DNA of 9,760 bases from Verrucomicrobiota bacterium (GCA_003221375.1 QHRI01000013.1:1-9760); one strand, 5' to 3'. Numbered from the stretch's first letter, positions 1-6,831 are shown. Notes: a model not told the origin generated them from the sequence alone. Made by a program: numbers and translations.

Positions 1-1427
1 ATCGCTACTTCATCATCTATCTGTACCTGAAAAACCGGAGGCGGCCGCCATTCCCAGCGCGTCACTTTGAAAAGCTGCCAAAGGTGACCGTTCAGCTGCC
101 GATTTTTAACGAAGTGTACGTGGCCGAGCGTTTGATTCGTTCCGTGAGCGAACTGGATTATCCGCCGGAGCTTCTCCAAATCCAAGTCTTGGACGATTCA
201 ACCGATGAAACCCGGGAGATCACCGCCTCGTGCGCGGAGGAATTGCAACAGCGCGGCTTTAATGTTCAGCGCATTCACCGGATTGATCGCACTGGTTTCA
301 AAGCCGGCGCATTGGCCATAGGGCTGGAGGCTGCGGAAGGCGAATTCGTTTGTATCCTGGACGCCGATTTTGTTCCGCAAAAGGATTTGCTCAAGCGAAC
401 GATCCATTATTTCACTGACCCGAAAGTGGGAATGATCCAGACCCGCTGGGGACATTTGAATCGGGGTTATTCGTTGCTCACCCGAATGCAGGCGATTTTT
501 TTGGATGGGCACCTTTTGCTTGAGCAAACTGCGCGCAGCCGCAGCGGCAGGTTTTTCAATTTCAATGGAACGGCCGGTCTCTGGCGCCGCTCCTGTATCG
601 AGCAAAGCGGAGGCTGGCAATATGACACGCTGTGCGAGGATCTCGACCTAAGCTATCGTGCCCAGCTCGCGGGCTGGAAATTTATTTATCTGTCGGACGT
701 TGTGACTCCGGCAGAGCTCCCAGTGGACATGAACGGCTTCAAGTCGCAGCAGCATCGCTGGACGAAAGGCTCCGTTCAGACCTGTAAGAAGTTATTGCCC
801 ACCATTTGGCGCAGCCGCCTTCCATTCCCGATCAAGCTCGAGGCCACTGCGCATTTGATGTCGAACTTTGCCTACTTGCTGCTTGCTTGTTTGTGTGTGC
901 TTCTGCACCCGTCGTCCGGAGGCCCACAGGGCGGGTGGCTGCGTACGCTGCTCATTGATATTCCGATCTTTCTCGCAGCATCGGCTTCGGTGGCGGTTTT
1001 TTATGTTTGTGCCCAACGCGAGCTGCACCCACGGACATGGATGAAAGGGATTCTCTTTCTGCCCTGCCTGCTTGCATTGGGAATTGGTCTTTCGCTCAAC
1101 AATGCTCGAGCGGTCCTGGAAGCCCTGATCAACCACAAATCCGACTTCACGCGCACACCCAAGTATGGCATTGAACGAAAGTCGCAGGCATGGCGCAGCT
1201 GCAAATACCGGCCGCTCAAATCAGCGCTTCCGCTGGCCGAACTGGGTTTCGCAATCTATTTCACGTACTTCGTGATATTCGCGATCGCGCATCGCCAGTT
1301 TTTCTCAGTGCCGTTCCTGCTGATGTTCCAGGGCGGTTTTCTTTACGTCTGCGTCTCTTCCTTCAGCAGTCGCTGGTCGAAAATTAATTTTGGCAGACCG
1401 AGCGCGGTCGACGCAATTCCCGCGTGA
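1..1427 (+). CDS. Processive family-2 glycosyltransferase, cellulose synthase-like (5' end cut by window)
   Basis: Membrane glycosyltransferase of the GT2/cellulose synthase-like type, expected to move sugars from a nucleotide-sugar donor onto a growing polysaccharide at the inner membrane. The frame is open to base 3, and the codons before the first GTG (84) read as normal family sequence (a YLYL-type membrane end, then a basic stretch leading into VTVQLPIFNE). The true start is therefore upstream of the window, and GTG 84 is not the start. Visible motifs are DDSTDE (first Asp codons 192-197), the DxD motif DADF (360-371), GTAGLWRR, the catalytic ED of CEDLDLSY (636-641) and QxxRW as QQHRW (747-761). 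About four or five hydrophobic segments follow (roughly 850-1370), giving the usual cytosolic-domain-then-membrane layout. It overlaps the next gene by 4 bp (GTGA). The sugar specificity cannot be read; plant CSLA-like mannan synthases and bacterial 'cellulose synthase family' proteins share this pattern. Confidence 0.9.
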   Translation, partial: RYFIIYLYLKNRRRPPFPARHFEKLPKVTVQLPIFNEVYVAERLIRSVSELDYPPELLQIQVLDDSTDETREITASCAEELQQRGFNVQRIHRIDRTGFKAGALAIGLEAAEGEFVCILDADFVPQKDLLKRTIHYFTDPKVGMIQTRWGHLNRGYSLLTRMQAIFLDGHLLLEQTARSRSGRFFNFNGTAGLWRRSCIEQSGGWQYDTLCEDLDLSYRAQLAGWKFIYLSDVVTPAELPVDMNGFKSQQHRWTKGSVQTCKKLLPTIWRSRLPFPIKLEATAHLMSNFAYLLLACLCVLLHPSSGGPQGGWLRTLLIDIPIFLAASASVAVFYVCAQRELHPRTWMKGILFLPCLLALGIGLSLNNARAVLEALINHKSDFTRTPKYGIERKSQAWRSCKYRPLKSALPLAELGFAIYFTYFVIFAIAHRQFFSVPFLLMFQGGFLYVCVSSFSSRWSKINFGRPSAVDAIPA

Positions 1428-2188
1428 CAAATTCAATTTTGTCGAGTAAGAAGTTGCCCATGCTTCGGCTTCCGGCACTAATTTTTAGTTTCATTTCAAT
1501 TACATCTGCGTTCGCTCTGACGCCCGTCGATACATCGAGCCAGCTTATCGTCAGCGTGCGCGATCAGAAGCTGATGCTCGTGCAGAATGGCGCAAAAGTG
1601 GCCACGTATCCGGTATCCACTTCCATGTTTGGCCTTGGCGATGCCTGGGGACGAATGACAACTCCTTTGGGTTACCTCGCCGTGGAGAAAAAGATCGGTG
1701 ATAACGTTCCGACCGGCGCCGTCTTCCACAATCGGCGATTAACTGGCGAAGTTCTGCAGCCCAACGCGCCCGGACGCGATCCGATAACCACGCGTATCAT
1801 TTGGCTGCGCGGGCTGGAAGCGCAAAACGCGCACGCCTTTAAGCGTTGTATTTACATTCATGGAACGCCGGAGGAGAAGAAAATCGGCCGACCGGCCAGT
1901 TACGGCTGCATTCGGATGAAGTCGAGCGACGTTGCCGCACTTTATGATCGCATTCCACTCGGGGCCCTCGTGCAGATTACCCCTGAGCGCTTGCCGAAAG
2001 TGGTAAAGCCACCGCGATCGCAACCAGCTAACACTTTCGTAACCGCGAGTGCGAAGCCTCAGAACCAGGAGCAGACAGTTTCTGCTCAAACTACGGGCGC
2101 TACACTGTCGGTCGCCCAAATGCGATTGGGTGGGTCAGTCGCTGCCCAGCGACAAAAAGCGAAGCTTGAATTGAACAAACGCTTGTAG
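1424..2188 (+). CDS. L,D-transpeptidase (YkuD domain), exported
   Basis: Predicted periplasmic L,D-transpeptidase of 254 aa, a family that forms 3-3 peptidoglycan cross-links or attaches proteins to peptidoglycan. The N-terminus has a basic stretch (SSKKLP), a hydrophobic core (about residues 14-28) and a likely cleavage site after SAFA, so it looks like a Sec signal peptide. The YkuD domain runs from about residue 40 to 190. Its signature is complete: His146 in YIHGT and the catalytic Cys162 in SYGCIRM. A polar, Gln/Thr/Ala-rich tail of about 65 residues follows and ends in a basic stretch (QRQKAKLELNKR). The GTG start at 1424 overlaps the glycosyltransferase stop, suggesting translational coupling. 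ATG 1460 is an in-frame alternative that would still leave a short signal peptide. The tail is unassigned and may be disordered. Confidence 0.9.
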   Translation: MTNSILSSKKLPMLRLPALIFSFISITSAFALTPVDTSSQLIVSVRDQKLMLVQNGAKVATYPVSTSMFGLGDAWGRMTTPLGYLAVEKKIGDNVPTGAVFHNRRLTGEVLQPNAPGRDPITTRIIWLRGLEAQNAHAFKRCIYIHGTPEEKKIGRPASYGCIRMKSSDVAALYDRIPLGALVQITPERLPKVVKPPRSQPANTFVTASAKPQNQEQTVSAQTTGATLSVAQMRLGGSVAAQRQKAKLELNKRL

Positions 2189-2226
2189 CGCTCCGTGCTT
2201 CGACCGGATGCGCCGCTTGCGCGGCG
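2184..2226 (+). repeat. TGTAGC-hairpin palindromic element overlapping the L,D-transpeptidase stop
   Basis: TGTAGC (2184-2189) contains the TAG stop codon. It is followed by an imperfect stem: GCGCTCCG (2188-2195) against CGGA-T-GCGC (2205-2213), loop 2196-2204, with one bulged T. A second, perfect 6-bp hairpin follows at once: CGCCGC (2211-2216), loop TTGC, GCGGCG (2221-2226). No U-run follows, so a classical Rho-independent terminator is not supported. Two further TGTAGC-hairpin copies lie at 9623-9655 and 9674-9707. Possible roles are mRNA 3'-end protection or termination, or a REP-like mobile repeat. Confidence 0.5.
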
Positions 2227-2313
2227 ACATCTTAATCAGGACCTCGAAACCTTCACGGTTGACAATCGCAGCGCGCTCGCGAGCATGCAGGTCCATAAGG
2301 TTTCTTGATTACA

Positions 2314-2562
2314 ATGGCAAACACGAAATCGGCCGCTAAACGCGCTCGCCAGACAATGAAACGATCGCTCCGTAACCGTAGCGTCGTAACGGGTCTGCGA
2401 ACGATGCAGAAAACCGTGCGCTCCACCCAGACACCAAGCCCGGAGCAAGTCCGCGCGCTGGTCTCAGCTATCGATAAGGCTGCCAAGCGCGGGATCATCC
2501 ACGAAAATGCTGCGAATCGCCGCAAGGCGCGGCTCAATAAGGCGCTGACGGCGGCGAAGTAG
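2314..2562 (+). CDS. rpsT: 30S ribosomal protein S20
   Basis: Small-subunit protein S20, which binds 16S rRNA early in 30S assembly. The 82-residue product starts MANTKSAAKRARQTMKR, the standard S20 opening. It is strongly basic throughout, with the late NRRKARLNKAL motif, and has the family's normal length. I chose ATG 2314 over the in-frame TTG at 2305 because family members begin MANTKSAAKR or close to it. A weak purine stretch (AAGG, 2297-2300) lies 13 bases upstream, so the Shine-Dalgarno is poor. The 125-bp leader holds a perfect 10-bp palindrome, GCTCGCGAGC (2275-2284). S20 represses its own translation in E. coli, so leader structure could matter here, but I cannot show it. Confidence 0.96.
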   Translation: MANTKSAAKRARQTMKRSLRNRSVVTGLRTMQKTVRSTQTPSPEQVRALVSAIDKAAKRGIIHENAANRRKARLNKALTAAK

Positions 2563-2588
2563 TAGTGCCGCTCCAAGCGAAGCCGAGA

Positions 2589-2613
2589 GATCCTCTGGCT
2601 TTACCTCAGGATC
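2589..2613 (+). terminator. Weak hairpin downstream of rpsT
   Basis: GATCCT (2589-2594) pairs with AGGATC (2608-2613), and two inner G-C pairs (GG/CC) close the apex behind a 2x2 mismatch. It starts 26 bases after the rpsT stop. There is no U-tract after it, so intrinsic termination is doubtful; it may only mark the rpsT 3' UTR. I see nothing else in the 134 bases between rpsT and the next gene. Confidence 0.2.
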
Positions 2614-2696
2614 CTCGATTCCGCCGAGTTCCGCTCACGAACCAGGCAGTTCCAAATGCCCGTTGCATATGTCGTCGTCCGGATAGATTCTCTGAA

Positions 2697-3293
2697 ATGA
2701 TTCCTGCGCTACTTCTCATCATCGTCGCGGTAATATTTCGCATCGTCACTGGTTTCTTCGGAGACTCACATTCCATCGGATGGCTGAATTTCGCGCCGAT
2801 CGCTGCGATTGCACTCTGCGCGGCCGCTTACTTCCCACGGAAGTACAAATTCACTGTTCCTATGATGGCACTGCTGATTTCGGACCTTGTGTTGAACGCT
2901 CACTACGGCTTTTCACTCGTTAGTCCTTTCGTGCTCTCGCACTATGTTGGCTTCGCCATTGTCGGTTGCCTTGGGTTGCTCCTGCAGCGCCGCGCCTCAT
3001 GGAAAACGCTGCTGCCCGCATCGGTGGTTGCGTCGCTCATCTTTTACGTCGTCACCAACTCCGTTTCGTGGATTTACGACCCTGGTTACGCGAAGAATTT
3101 TGGCGGATTGATTCAATCGTTGACGGTCGGCTTGCCTGAATACAGTGCGACGCCGAGCTGGATGTTCTTCCGCAATTCACTCATCAGCGATTTGGTTTTC
3201 ACATTTCTATTTGTTCTTTGCATGAACCTGGGGGGAATCAGGGAGAGATCGCGGGCGCGGGCGGCGCGGTTGCGTCCTGTTGCTGCTGGATAA
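2697..3293 (+). CDS. DUF6580-type integral membrane protein
   Basis: Small polytopic inner-membrane protein of 198 aa with about six hydrophobic segments. Features that recall the DUF6580 family are NFAPIAAIALCAAAYF after the first helix, SDLVLNAHYG at the third, TNSVSWIYD in the middle and FFRNSLISDLVFT near the end. The biochemical role is unknown. The fold has been suggested to resemble ECF-transporter substrate-binding subunits, but nothing here identifies a substrate. I chose ATG 2697, which places the start directly before helix 1. The frame stays open back to GTG 2565, but that extra stretch is Pro/Arg-rich and unlike a protein N-terminus. The stop lies 6 bases before pdhA, so co-transcription with the pyruvate dehydrogenase genes is likely. 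Whether that reflects function or chance is unclear. Confidence 0.75.
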   Translation: MIPALLLIIVAVIFRIVTGFFGDSHSIGWLNFAPIAAIALCAAAYFPRKYKFTVPMMALLISDLVLNAHYGFSLVSPFVLSHYVGFAIVGCLGLLLQRRASWKTLLPASVVASLIFYVVTNSVSWIYDPGYAKNFGGLIQSLTVGLPEYSATPSWMFFRNSLISDLVFTFLFVLCMNLGGIRERSRARAARLRPVAAG

Positions 3294-3299
3294 TCGACG

Positions 3300-4352
3300 A
3301 TGCAGCCGGTGGAGCAGCGCGACGAAGTCGAGATGCTCTCGCTGATGCTGTTGATTCGGCGTTTCGAGGAACGCGCCAGTCAGCAGTATCAAGCGCAGAA
3401 GATCGGCGGTTTTTGTCATCTTTACATTGGGCAGGAAGCAGTGGTGACCGGCGCCATCGCTGCCGTACGTGATGATGACTACATCATTACCGCTTACCGC
3501 GATCATGCTCACGCGCTTGCTCGCGGTACGACAACGGATGCATGCATGGCAGAGCTTTTTGGAAAGGAAACAGGCTGCTCGCGCGGCCTGGGCGGTTCGA
3601 TGCATTTCTTCGACCGCAAAAATCACATGTACGGCGGTCACGCCATTGTCGCCGCTCACGTTCCGCTCGCGGTCGGGATGGCTTTTGCCATCAAATACCG
3701 GGGCGAAGATCGCGTGACGCTTTGCTTCTTCGGCGATGGCGCTATTAATCAGGGCGCTTTCCACGAAGCGTTGAACCTCGCGGCTCTCTATAAATTGCCG
3801 ATCGTCTTTATTTGCGAAAACAACCTCTTCGCGATGGGCACGTCGGTGAAACGATCGACATCGCTCAGGCAAATCGTCGATCGGGCGGAAGGTTACGATA
3901 TTCCGGGAGAAATCATCGATGGAATGAACTTTCGCGAAGTGCGCGACAAAGTTGCCGAGATTGTAGATTCCATCCGGAAAGAACCGCATCCCGCATTCCT
4001 CGAAATGCGGACCTATCGTTATCGCGGCCACTCGATGTCGGATCCCGCCAGTTACCGAACGAAACAGGAACTGGAGAAATATCGGCTCGATGATCCAATC
4101 ACTCGTTTGCGAGCGCAGCTCACGCGCGAGGGAAAATTGACTAACGAACAATTCGATTTGCTCGACAAACGGGCGAAAGAAACGGTGCTGGCCAGCGTAA
4201 AATTTGCCGAGAAGAGTCCCCAGCCGCCGCTCGATACGCTTTACGATTTTACATATGCCGACGGAGCGATGGAGCCGGGTCGCCCTCGGCCCGGGGAACC
4301 AGCTCAAGAGCGGCGCGAGGGCGCGCCATCTCCAGGTACGAATTCGCGATGA
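3300..4352 (+). CDS. pdhA: Pyruvate dehydrogenase E1 component, alpha subunit
   Basis: E1 alpha of the pyruvate dehydrogenase complex. With PdhB it decarboxylates pyruvate using thiamine diphosphate and passes the hydroxyethyl group to lipoyl-E2. The 350-aa product shows IGQEAV, YRDHAHAL, RGLGGSMHFFD and the TPP motif GDGAINQGAFHEALN (GDG at 145-147) ending in ENN (173-175). It also has the loop RYRGHSMSDPASYR (about 240-253). Acetoin or branched-chain E1 alpha would share these, but the adjacent PDH-type E2 favours pyruvate. The family normally ends near the LYDFTYAD segment (about 314-321). Here about 29 extra residues follow, rich in Pro, Gly, Arg and Glu (for example PGRPRPGEP), encoded by GC-rich hairpin-forming DNA (see the repeat at 4271-4333). 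The ATG lies 9 bases after a GGA. The stop overlaps pdhB as ATGA. Confidence 0.95.
   Translation: MQPVEQRDEVEMLSLMLLIRRFEERASQQYQAQKIGGFCHLYIGQEAVVTGAIAAVRDDDYIITAYRDHAHALARGTTTDACMAELFGKETGCSRGLGGSMHFFDRKNHMYGGHAIVAAHVPLAVGMAFAIKYRGEDRVTLCFFGDGAINQGAFHEALNLAALYKLPIVFICENNLFAMGTSVKRSTSLRQIVDRAEGYDIPGEIIDGMNFREVRDKVAEIVDSIRKEPHPAFLEMRTYRYRGHSMSDPASYRTKQELEKYRLDDPITRLRAQLTREGKLTNEQFDLLDKRAKETVLASVKFAEKSPQPPLDTLYDFTYADGAMEPGRPRPGEPAQERREGAPSPGTNSR
4271..4333 (+). repeat. GC-rich hairpin segment forming the 3' end of pdhA
   Basis: A 63-base segment bounded by GGAG (4271-4274) and CTCC (4330-4333), which are complementary. Inside are two stems: CCGGG (4275-4279) with CCCGG (4290-4294), and GGCGCG (4312-4317) with CGCGCC (4322-4327) over an AGGG loop. 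It is far more GC-rich than the surrounding pdhA codons and encodes low-complexity Pro/Gly/Arg/Glu sequence past the usual E1 alpha end. It resembles an intergenic palindromic repeat absorbed into the reading frame. No second copy is present in this window, so repeat status is inference. Confidence 0.4.
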
Positions 4353-5332
4353 GAGAAATCACATATCGTCAGGCACTGAACGAAGCGCTCGCGGAAGAAC
4401 TTGAGCGCGATCCCAATGTTTTTCTGATGGGCGAGGAAGTAGCCGAATACCAGGGCGCCTACAAAGTCAGCCACGGTTTGCTTCAGCGCTTTGGCCCGCG
4501 GCGGATTATTGACACCCCAATCAGCGAGAACGGATTTGCCGGCCTGGGAGTTGGCGCAGCAATGGTCGGTCTACGGCCGATCATTGAATTTATGACGTTC
4601 AGTTTTTCGCTGGTGGCATTCGATCAGGTCGTGAACAACGCCCCGAATATGTACACAATGTCTGGCGGCCAATTTAATATCCCCATCACCTTTCGTGGAC
4701 CAAACGGACCGGCGCATCAGCTCGGCGCTACGCATTCGCATGCAACGGAGAATTTTTACGCCAGCGTGCCTGGCCTGAAAGTTTGTACCCCGGCCACGCC
4801 GCGCGACGCGAAAGGGTTGCTCAAAACCGCCGTGCGCGACGACAATCCGGTCCTGGTTCTGGAGGCCGAATTGCTCTACAGCTCTAAAGGAATGGTCGAG
4901 CCGCCAGACGAAGAGCTCCTGATCCCACTCGGGAAAGCGGAAGTGAAACGCGAGGGCAGCGATGTCTCAATCATTTGTTATGCGCAAACTGTTCCGCTGG
5001 CACTCCAAGTTGCCGCCCAACTGGAGGAAGAAGATATCTCTGCGGAGATTCTGGATCTGCGTTCGATTAAACCTCTCGATGAGAAGGCAATTTTCGATTC
5101 CGTCACGAAAACGCATCGCGTGGTGATCGTGGAACAAGATCATCCATTCTGCGGCGTGGGCGCAGAGGTTTGCTACCGGATCCAAAAAAACATTTTTGAT
5201 GCGCTGGACGCGCCCATTTTTCGCGTATCACAAGAAGATGTACCGATGCCCTATAATGAGCGGCTTGAGAAGGCTGTGCTTCCAAATGCAGACAAGCTAA
5301 TCGCGGCCGTGAAACAGGTCTGCTACACGTGA
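4349..5332 (+). CDS. pdhB: Pyruvate dehydrogenase E1 component, beta subunit
   Basis: E1 beta partner of PdhA, 327 aa, the usual length for a beta subunit without a fused lipoyl domain. It starts MREITYRQALNEALAEEL. It carries GEEVAEYQGAYKVS and DTPISENGFAGLGVG, with Glu60 as the conserved glutamate that activates thiamine diphosphate. FRGPNG, QLGATHSH and the C-terminal transketolase-C region (SIICYAQTVPLAL, LDLRSIKPLD, VIVEQDHPFCGVGAEV, VPMPYNERLE) are all intact. The start codon overlaps the pdhA stop (ATGA), so the two E1 chains are probably translationally coupled, as suits a heterotetramer. An AGG 12 bases upstream is the only Shine-Dalgarno candidate. No lipoyl domain is fused at the N-terminus, unlike in several alphaproteobacteria. 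Confidence 0.96.
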   Translation: MREITYRQALNEALAEELERDPNVFLMGEEVAEYQGAYKVSHGLLQRFGPRRIIDTPISENGFAGLGVGAAMVGLRPIIEFMTFSFSLVAFDQVVNNAPNMYTMSGGQFNIPITFRGPNGPAHQLGATHSHATENFYASVPGLKVCTPATPRDAKGLLKTAVRDDNPVLVLEAELLYSSKGMVEPPDEELLIPLGKAEVKREGSDVSIICYAQTVPLALQVAAQLEEEDISAEILDLRSIKPLDEKAIFDSVTKTHRVVIVEQDHPFCGVGAEVCYRIQKNIFDALDAPIFRVSQEDVPMPYNERLEKAVLPNADKLIAAVKQVCYT

Positions 5333-5336
5333 AGCC

Positions 5337-5432
5337 AGTCAAAAGAGTTAAAAAGTTAAAAAAGTTAAACAGGACCGCGATTGCAACGTTTCAACTTTTA
5401 GACCTTTTAACTTTTTAACCTGTTAACTTTTT
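5337..5432. repeat. Opposed 8-bp A/T-rich repeat arrays between pdhB and pdhC
   Basis: Left array: about four units of AGTTAAAA type beginning at 5337 (AGTCAAAAG), 5346, 5354 (9 bp) and 5363 (AGTTAAAC). Right array: six units of 8 bp with consensus TTTTAACY in strict register from 5381 to 5428. Among them are TTTCAACT (5389), TTTTAACT (5405), TTTTAACC (5413) and TGTTAACT (5421). The right units are the reverse complement of the left units, so the spacer can fold into a long A-U stem. It fills almost all of the 104 bases between the pdhB stop and the pdhC ATG and replaces any Shine-Dalgarno for pdhC. Confidence 0.75.
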
Positions 5433-5436
5433 CGCC

Positions 5437-6762
5437 ATGCCTGAAATTCAGATGCCCAAACTAAGCGACACAATGACCGAGGGCACTCTTGTCGCGTGGA
5501 AGAAAAAGAAAGGCGATCAAGTCTCGGCTGGCGAAGTGCTCGCTGAGATTGAGACAGACAAGGCGACGATGGAATGGGAATCGCCCGAAGACGGAACCGT
5601 CACTGAAATTTACGTGGAGGAGGGCGGCAAGGTGAACGTCGGCGACAAGATTGCCTTCATCGGAGGTGAAGATGAGGAAGCGCCGAAAGAAGAGGAGAAG
5701 GAGAAAGAAAAAGAAGAAAAAGAGGAAAAGAAGGAAGAAAAGCCGAAGGAAGAGAAACCAAAGAAGGCAGAAGAGCCAAAAGAAGAAAAGCCGGAAACAG
5801 AAGAGAAGGAAGAAAAAAAGGAAGCGCCACCGAAGGCAGAAAAGAAGACTGGACCTGAAAAGCCAGCGCCGAAAATGGAGAAGCCCGAGGAGGCGCGGGT
5901 GAAAGCATCACCAGTGGCACGCAGAATTGCCGCCGAGCTCGGCGTCGACCTGTCCAGTGTGAAGGGCACGGGTCCGGAAGGTCGTGTGACTGAGACCGAC
6001 GTGCGCGCGGCCGCCAAATCAAAACCCGCTACGCCAGCGGCCAAGATCCTGGCTACAGTGAAGGCAGGCGAAGGTGCGCGCATTCAACTTTCCGGAATGC
6101 GCAGAACCATTGCCCAGCGACTGGTTGAAAGCCTTGGTCCGATTCCACATTTTTATCTCGACATCGATGTCAACGCAGGCCCGCTCATGGAAGCGCGGGA
6201 GGAATTGAAGTCGGCGGGCGAAGGTGCAGATGCAGCAAAAATCACCGTAAACGATTTTGTTTTGAAGGCAGCGGTACAAGCCGCGGTCAAGGTACCGCGA
6301 GTGAACGCTTCGTTCGACGACGATGCGATCATGCAGTACGCGGACATCGATCTTGGAATTGCGGTTGCGATTGAAGATGGGCTCTTGACGCCCGTCATTC
6401 GCGCTGCGCAAAACAAATCGCTCCGCGAGATCAGCGAACTCGCAAAGGACTTGGCGCATCGCGCGCGGAACAAGAGAATGAAGCCGGAAGAATTTCAGGG
6501 CGGCACGTTCACCGTTTCAAACCTGGGCGGCATGGGAATCGATAGGTTCTCTGCCGTGATTAATCCTCCCCAGGGTTTCATTCTCGCCGTAGGCAGCATC
6601 ACAAAAGTCCCCGTAGTGGACGATTGCGACCAGGTCAGCGTGGGCCATCGCATGTCGCTCACGATGAGCTGCGACCACCGCGTGATCGACGGTGCGTTGG
6701 GCGCCGAATATCTGAAAGAGCTGCGCCACCTACTGGAAAACCCGGCGTTACTGCTGGTTTGA
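5437..6762 (+). CDS. pdhC: Dihydrolipoamide acetyltransferase, E2 of pyruvate dehydrogenase
   Basis: E2 core of the pyruvate dehydrogenase complex; it accepts the acetyl group on a swinging lipoyl arm and transfers it to CoA. It is 441 aa with all domains in order. The lipoyl domain (about 1-77) has the lipoylated Lys42 in ETDKATMEWES. A charged linker follows (about 78-152). The peripheral-subunit-binding domain (about 157-192) reads SPVARRIAAELGVDLSSVKG then GPEGRVTETDV. After a short Ala/Lys linker comes the catalytic domain (about 215-441) with SCDHRVIDGA, giving catalytic His414 and Asp418. The opening PEIQMPKLSDTMTEG is typical of PDH-type rather than oxoglutarate-type E2. There is a single lipoyl domain. 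The linker is almost all Glu and Lys, unlike the common Ala/Pro linkers. No Shine-Dalgarno is seen; the upstream bases are the 8-bp repeat array. Confidence 0.96.
   Translation: MPEIQMPKLSDTMTEGTLVAWKKKKGDQVSAGEVLAEIETDKATMEWESPEDGTVTEIYVEEGGKVNVGDKIAFIGGEDEEAPKEEEKEKEKEEKEEKKEEKPKEEKPKKAEEPKEEKPETEEKEEKKEAPPKAEKKTGPEKPAPKMEKPEEARVKASPVARRIAAELGVDLSSVKGTGPEGRVTETDVRAAAKSKPATPAAKILATVKAGEGARIQLSGMRRTIAQRLVESLGPIPHFYLDIDVNAGPLMEAREELKSAGEGADAAKITVNDFVLKAAVQAAVKVPRVNASFDDDAIMQYADIDLGIAVAIEDGLLTPVIRAAQNKSLREISELAKDLAHRARNKRMKPEEFQGGTFTVSNLGGMGIDRFSAVINPPQGFILAVGSITKVPVVDDCDQVSVGHRMSLTMSCDHRVIDGALGAEYLKELRHLLENPALLLV
5668..5892 (+). other. Purine-tract coding region for the Glu/Lys E2 linker
   Basis: Residues 78-152 of PdhC. 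Roughly residues 84-130 (5686-5826) are nearly all Glu and Lys with occasional Pro, Ala and Thr. The coding strand is accordingly a run of GAA, GAG, AAA and AAG codons with very few pyrimidines. Unit-like strings such as EEKEKEKEEK and KPKEEKPK suggest growth by slippage or unequal recombination. The antisense strand gives long Ser/Phe-rich open frames that are artefacts of this composition. Confidence 0.85.
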
Positions 6763-6831
6763 GTTTCTTGCGGAAACGCGCGAGATCGACTCTTTAGCTG
6801 CTGGCCGCATGCGGTGTCTAAATGCCAGTGG
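6763..6831. terminator. Short convergent spacer with two small hairpins
   Basis: The 69 bases between the convergent ends of pdhC and the DUF1232 gene hold GTTTC (6763-6767) pairing with GAAAC (6773-6777), directly after the pdhC stop. They also hold a perfect 10-bp palindrome, CCGCATGCGG (6805-6814). Neither is followed by a T-run on either strand. A bidirectional transcription end here is plausible from the gene arrangement, but the hairpins are too weak to assert it. Confidence 0.2.

Noticed and set aside
84..86. GTG 84 as the glycosyltransferase start
   Set aside because: The same frame is open to the window edge and the upstream codons read as family-like sequence, so the gene begins outside the window.
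2259..2264. TTGACA as a -35 box for rpsT
   Set aside because: It is a perfect -35 match, but no acceptable -10 box lies 16-19 bases downstream (the bases there are GC-rich, around GCTCGCGAGC). I do not call a promoter.
2565..2696. N-terminal extension of the DUF6580 protein from GTG 2565
   Set aside because: The extra 44 residues are Pro/Arg-rich with no signal-like character, whereas ATG 2697 sits exactly at the first membrane helix.
3207..4307. A 366-codon open frame on the minus strand opposite pdhA
   Set aside because: It lies antisense to a clearly real, fully motif-bearing E1 alpha gene. Its translation shows no recognisable domain and is rich in Arg/His/Phe, as expected from antisense codon bias.
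5337..5432. CRISPR-like array
   Set aside because: The units are 8 bp with no unique spacers, they invert in the middle, and no cas genes are near.
5610..6083. Long Ser/Phe-rich and Arg/Lys-rich open frames over the pdhC linker
   Set aside because: They come from the low-complexity GAA/AAG tract read in other frames; the E2 frame explains the region completely.
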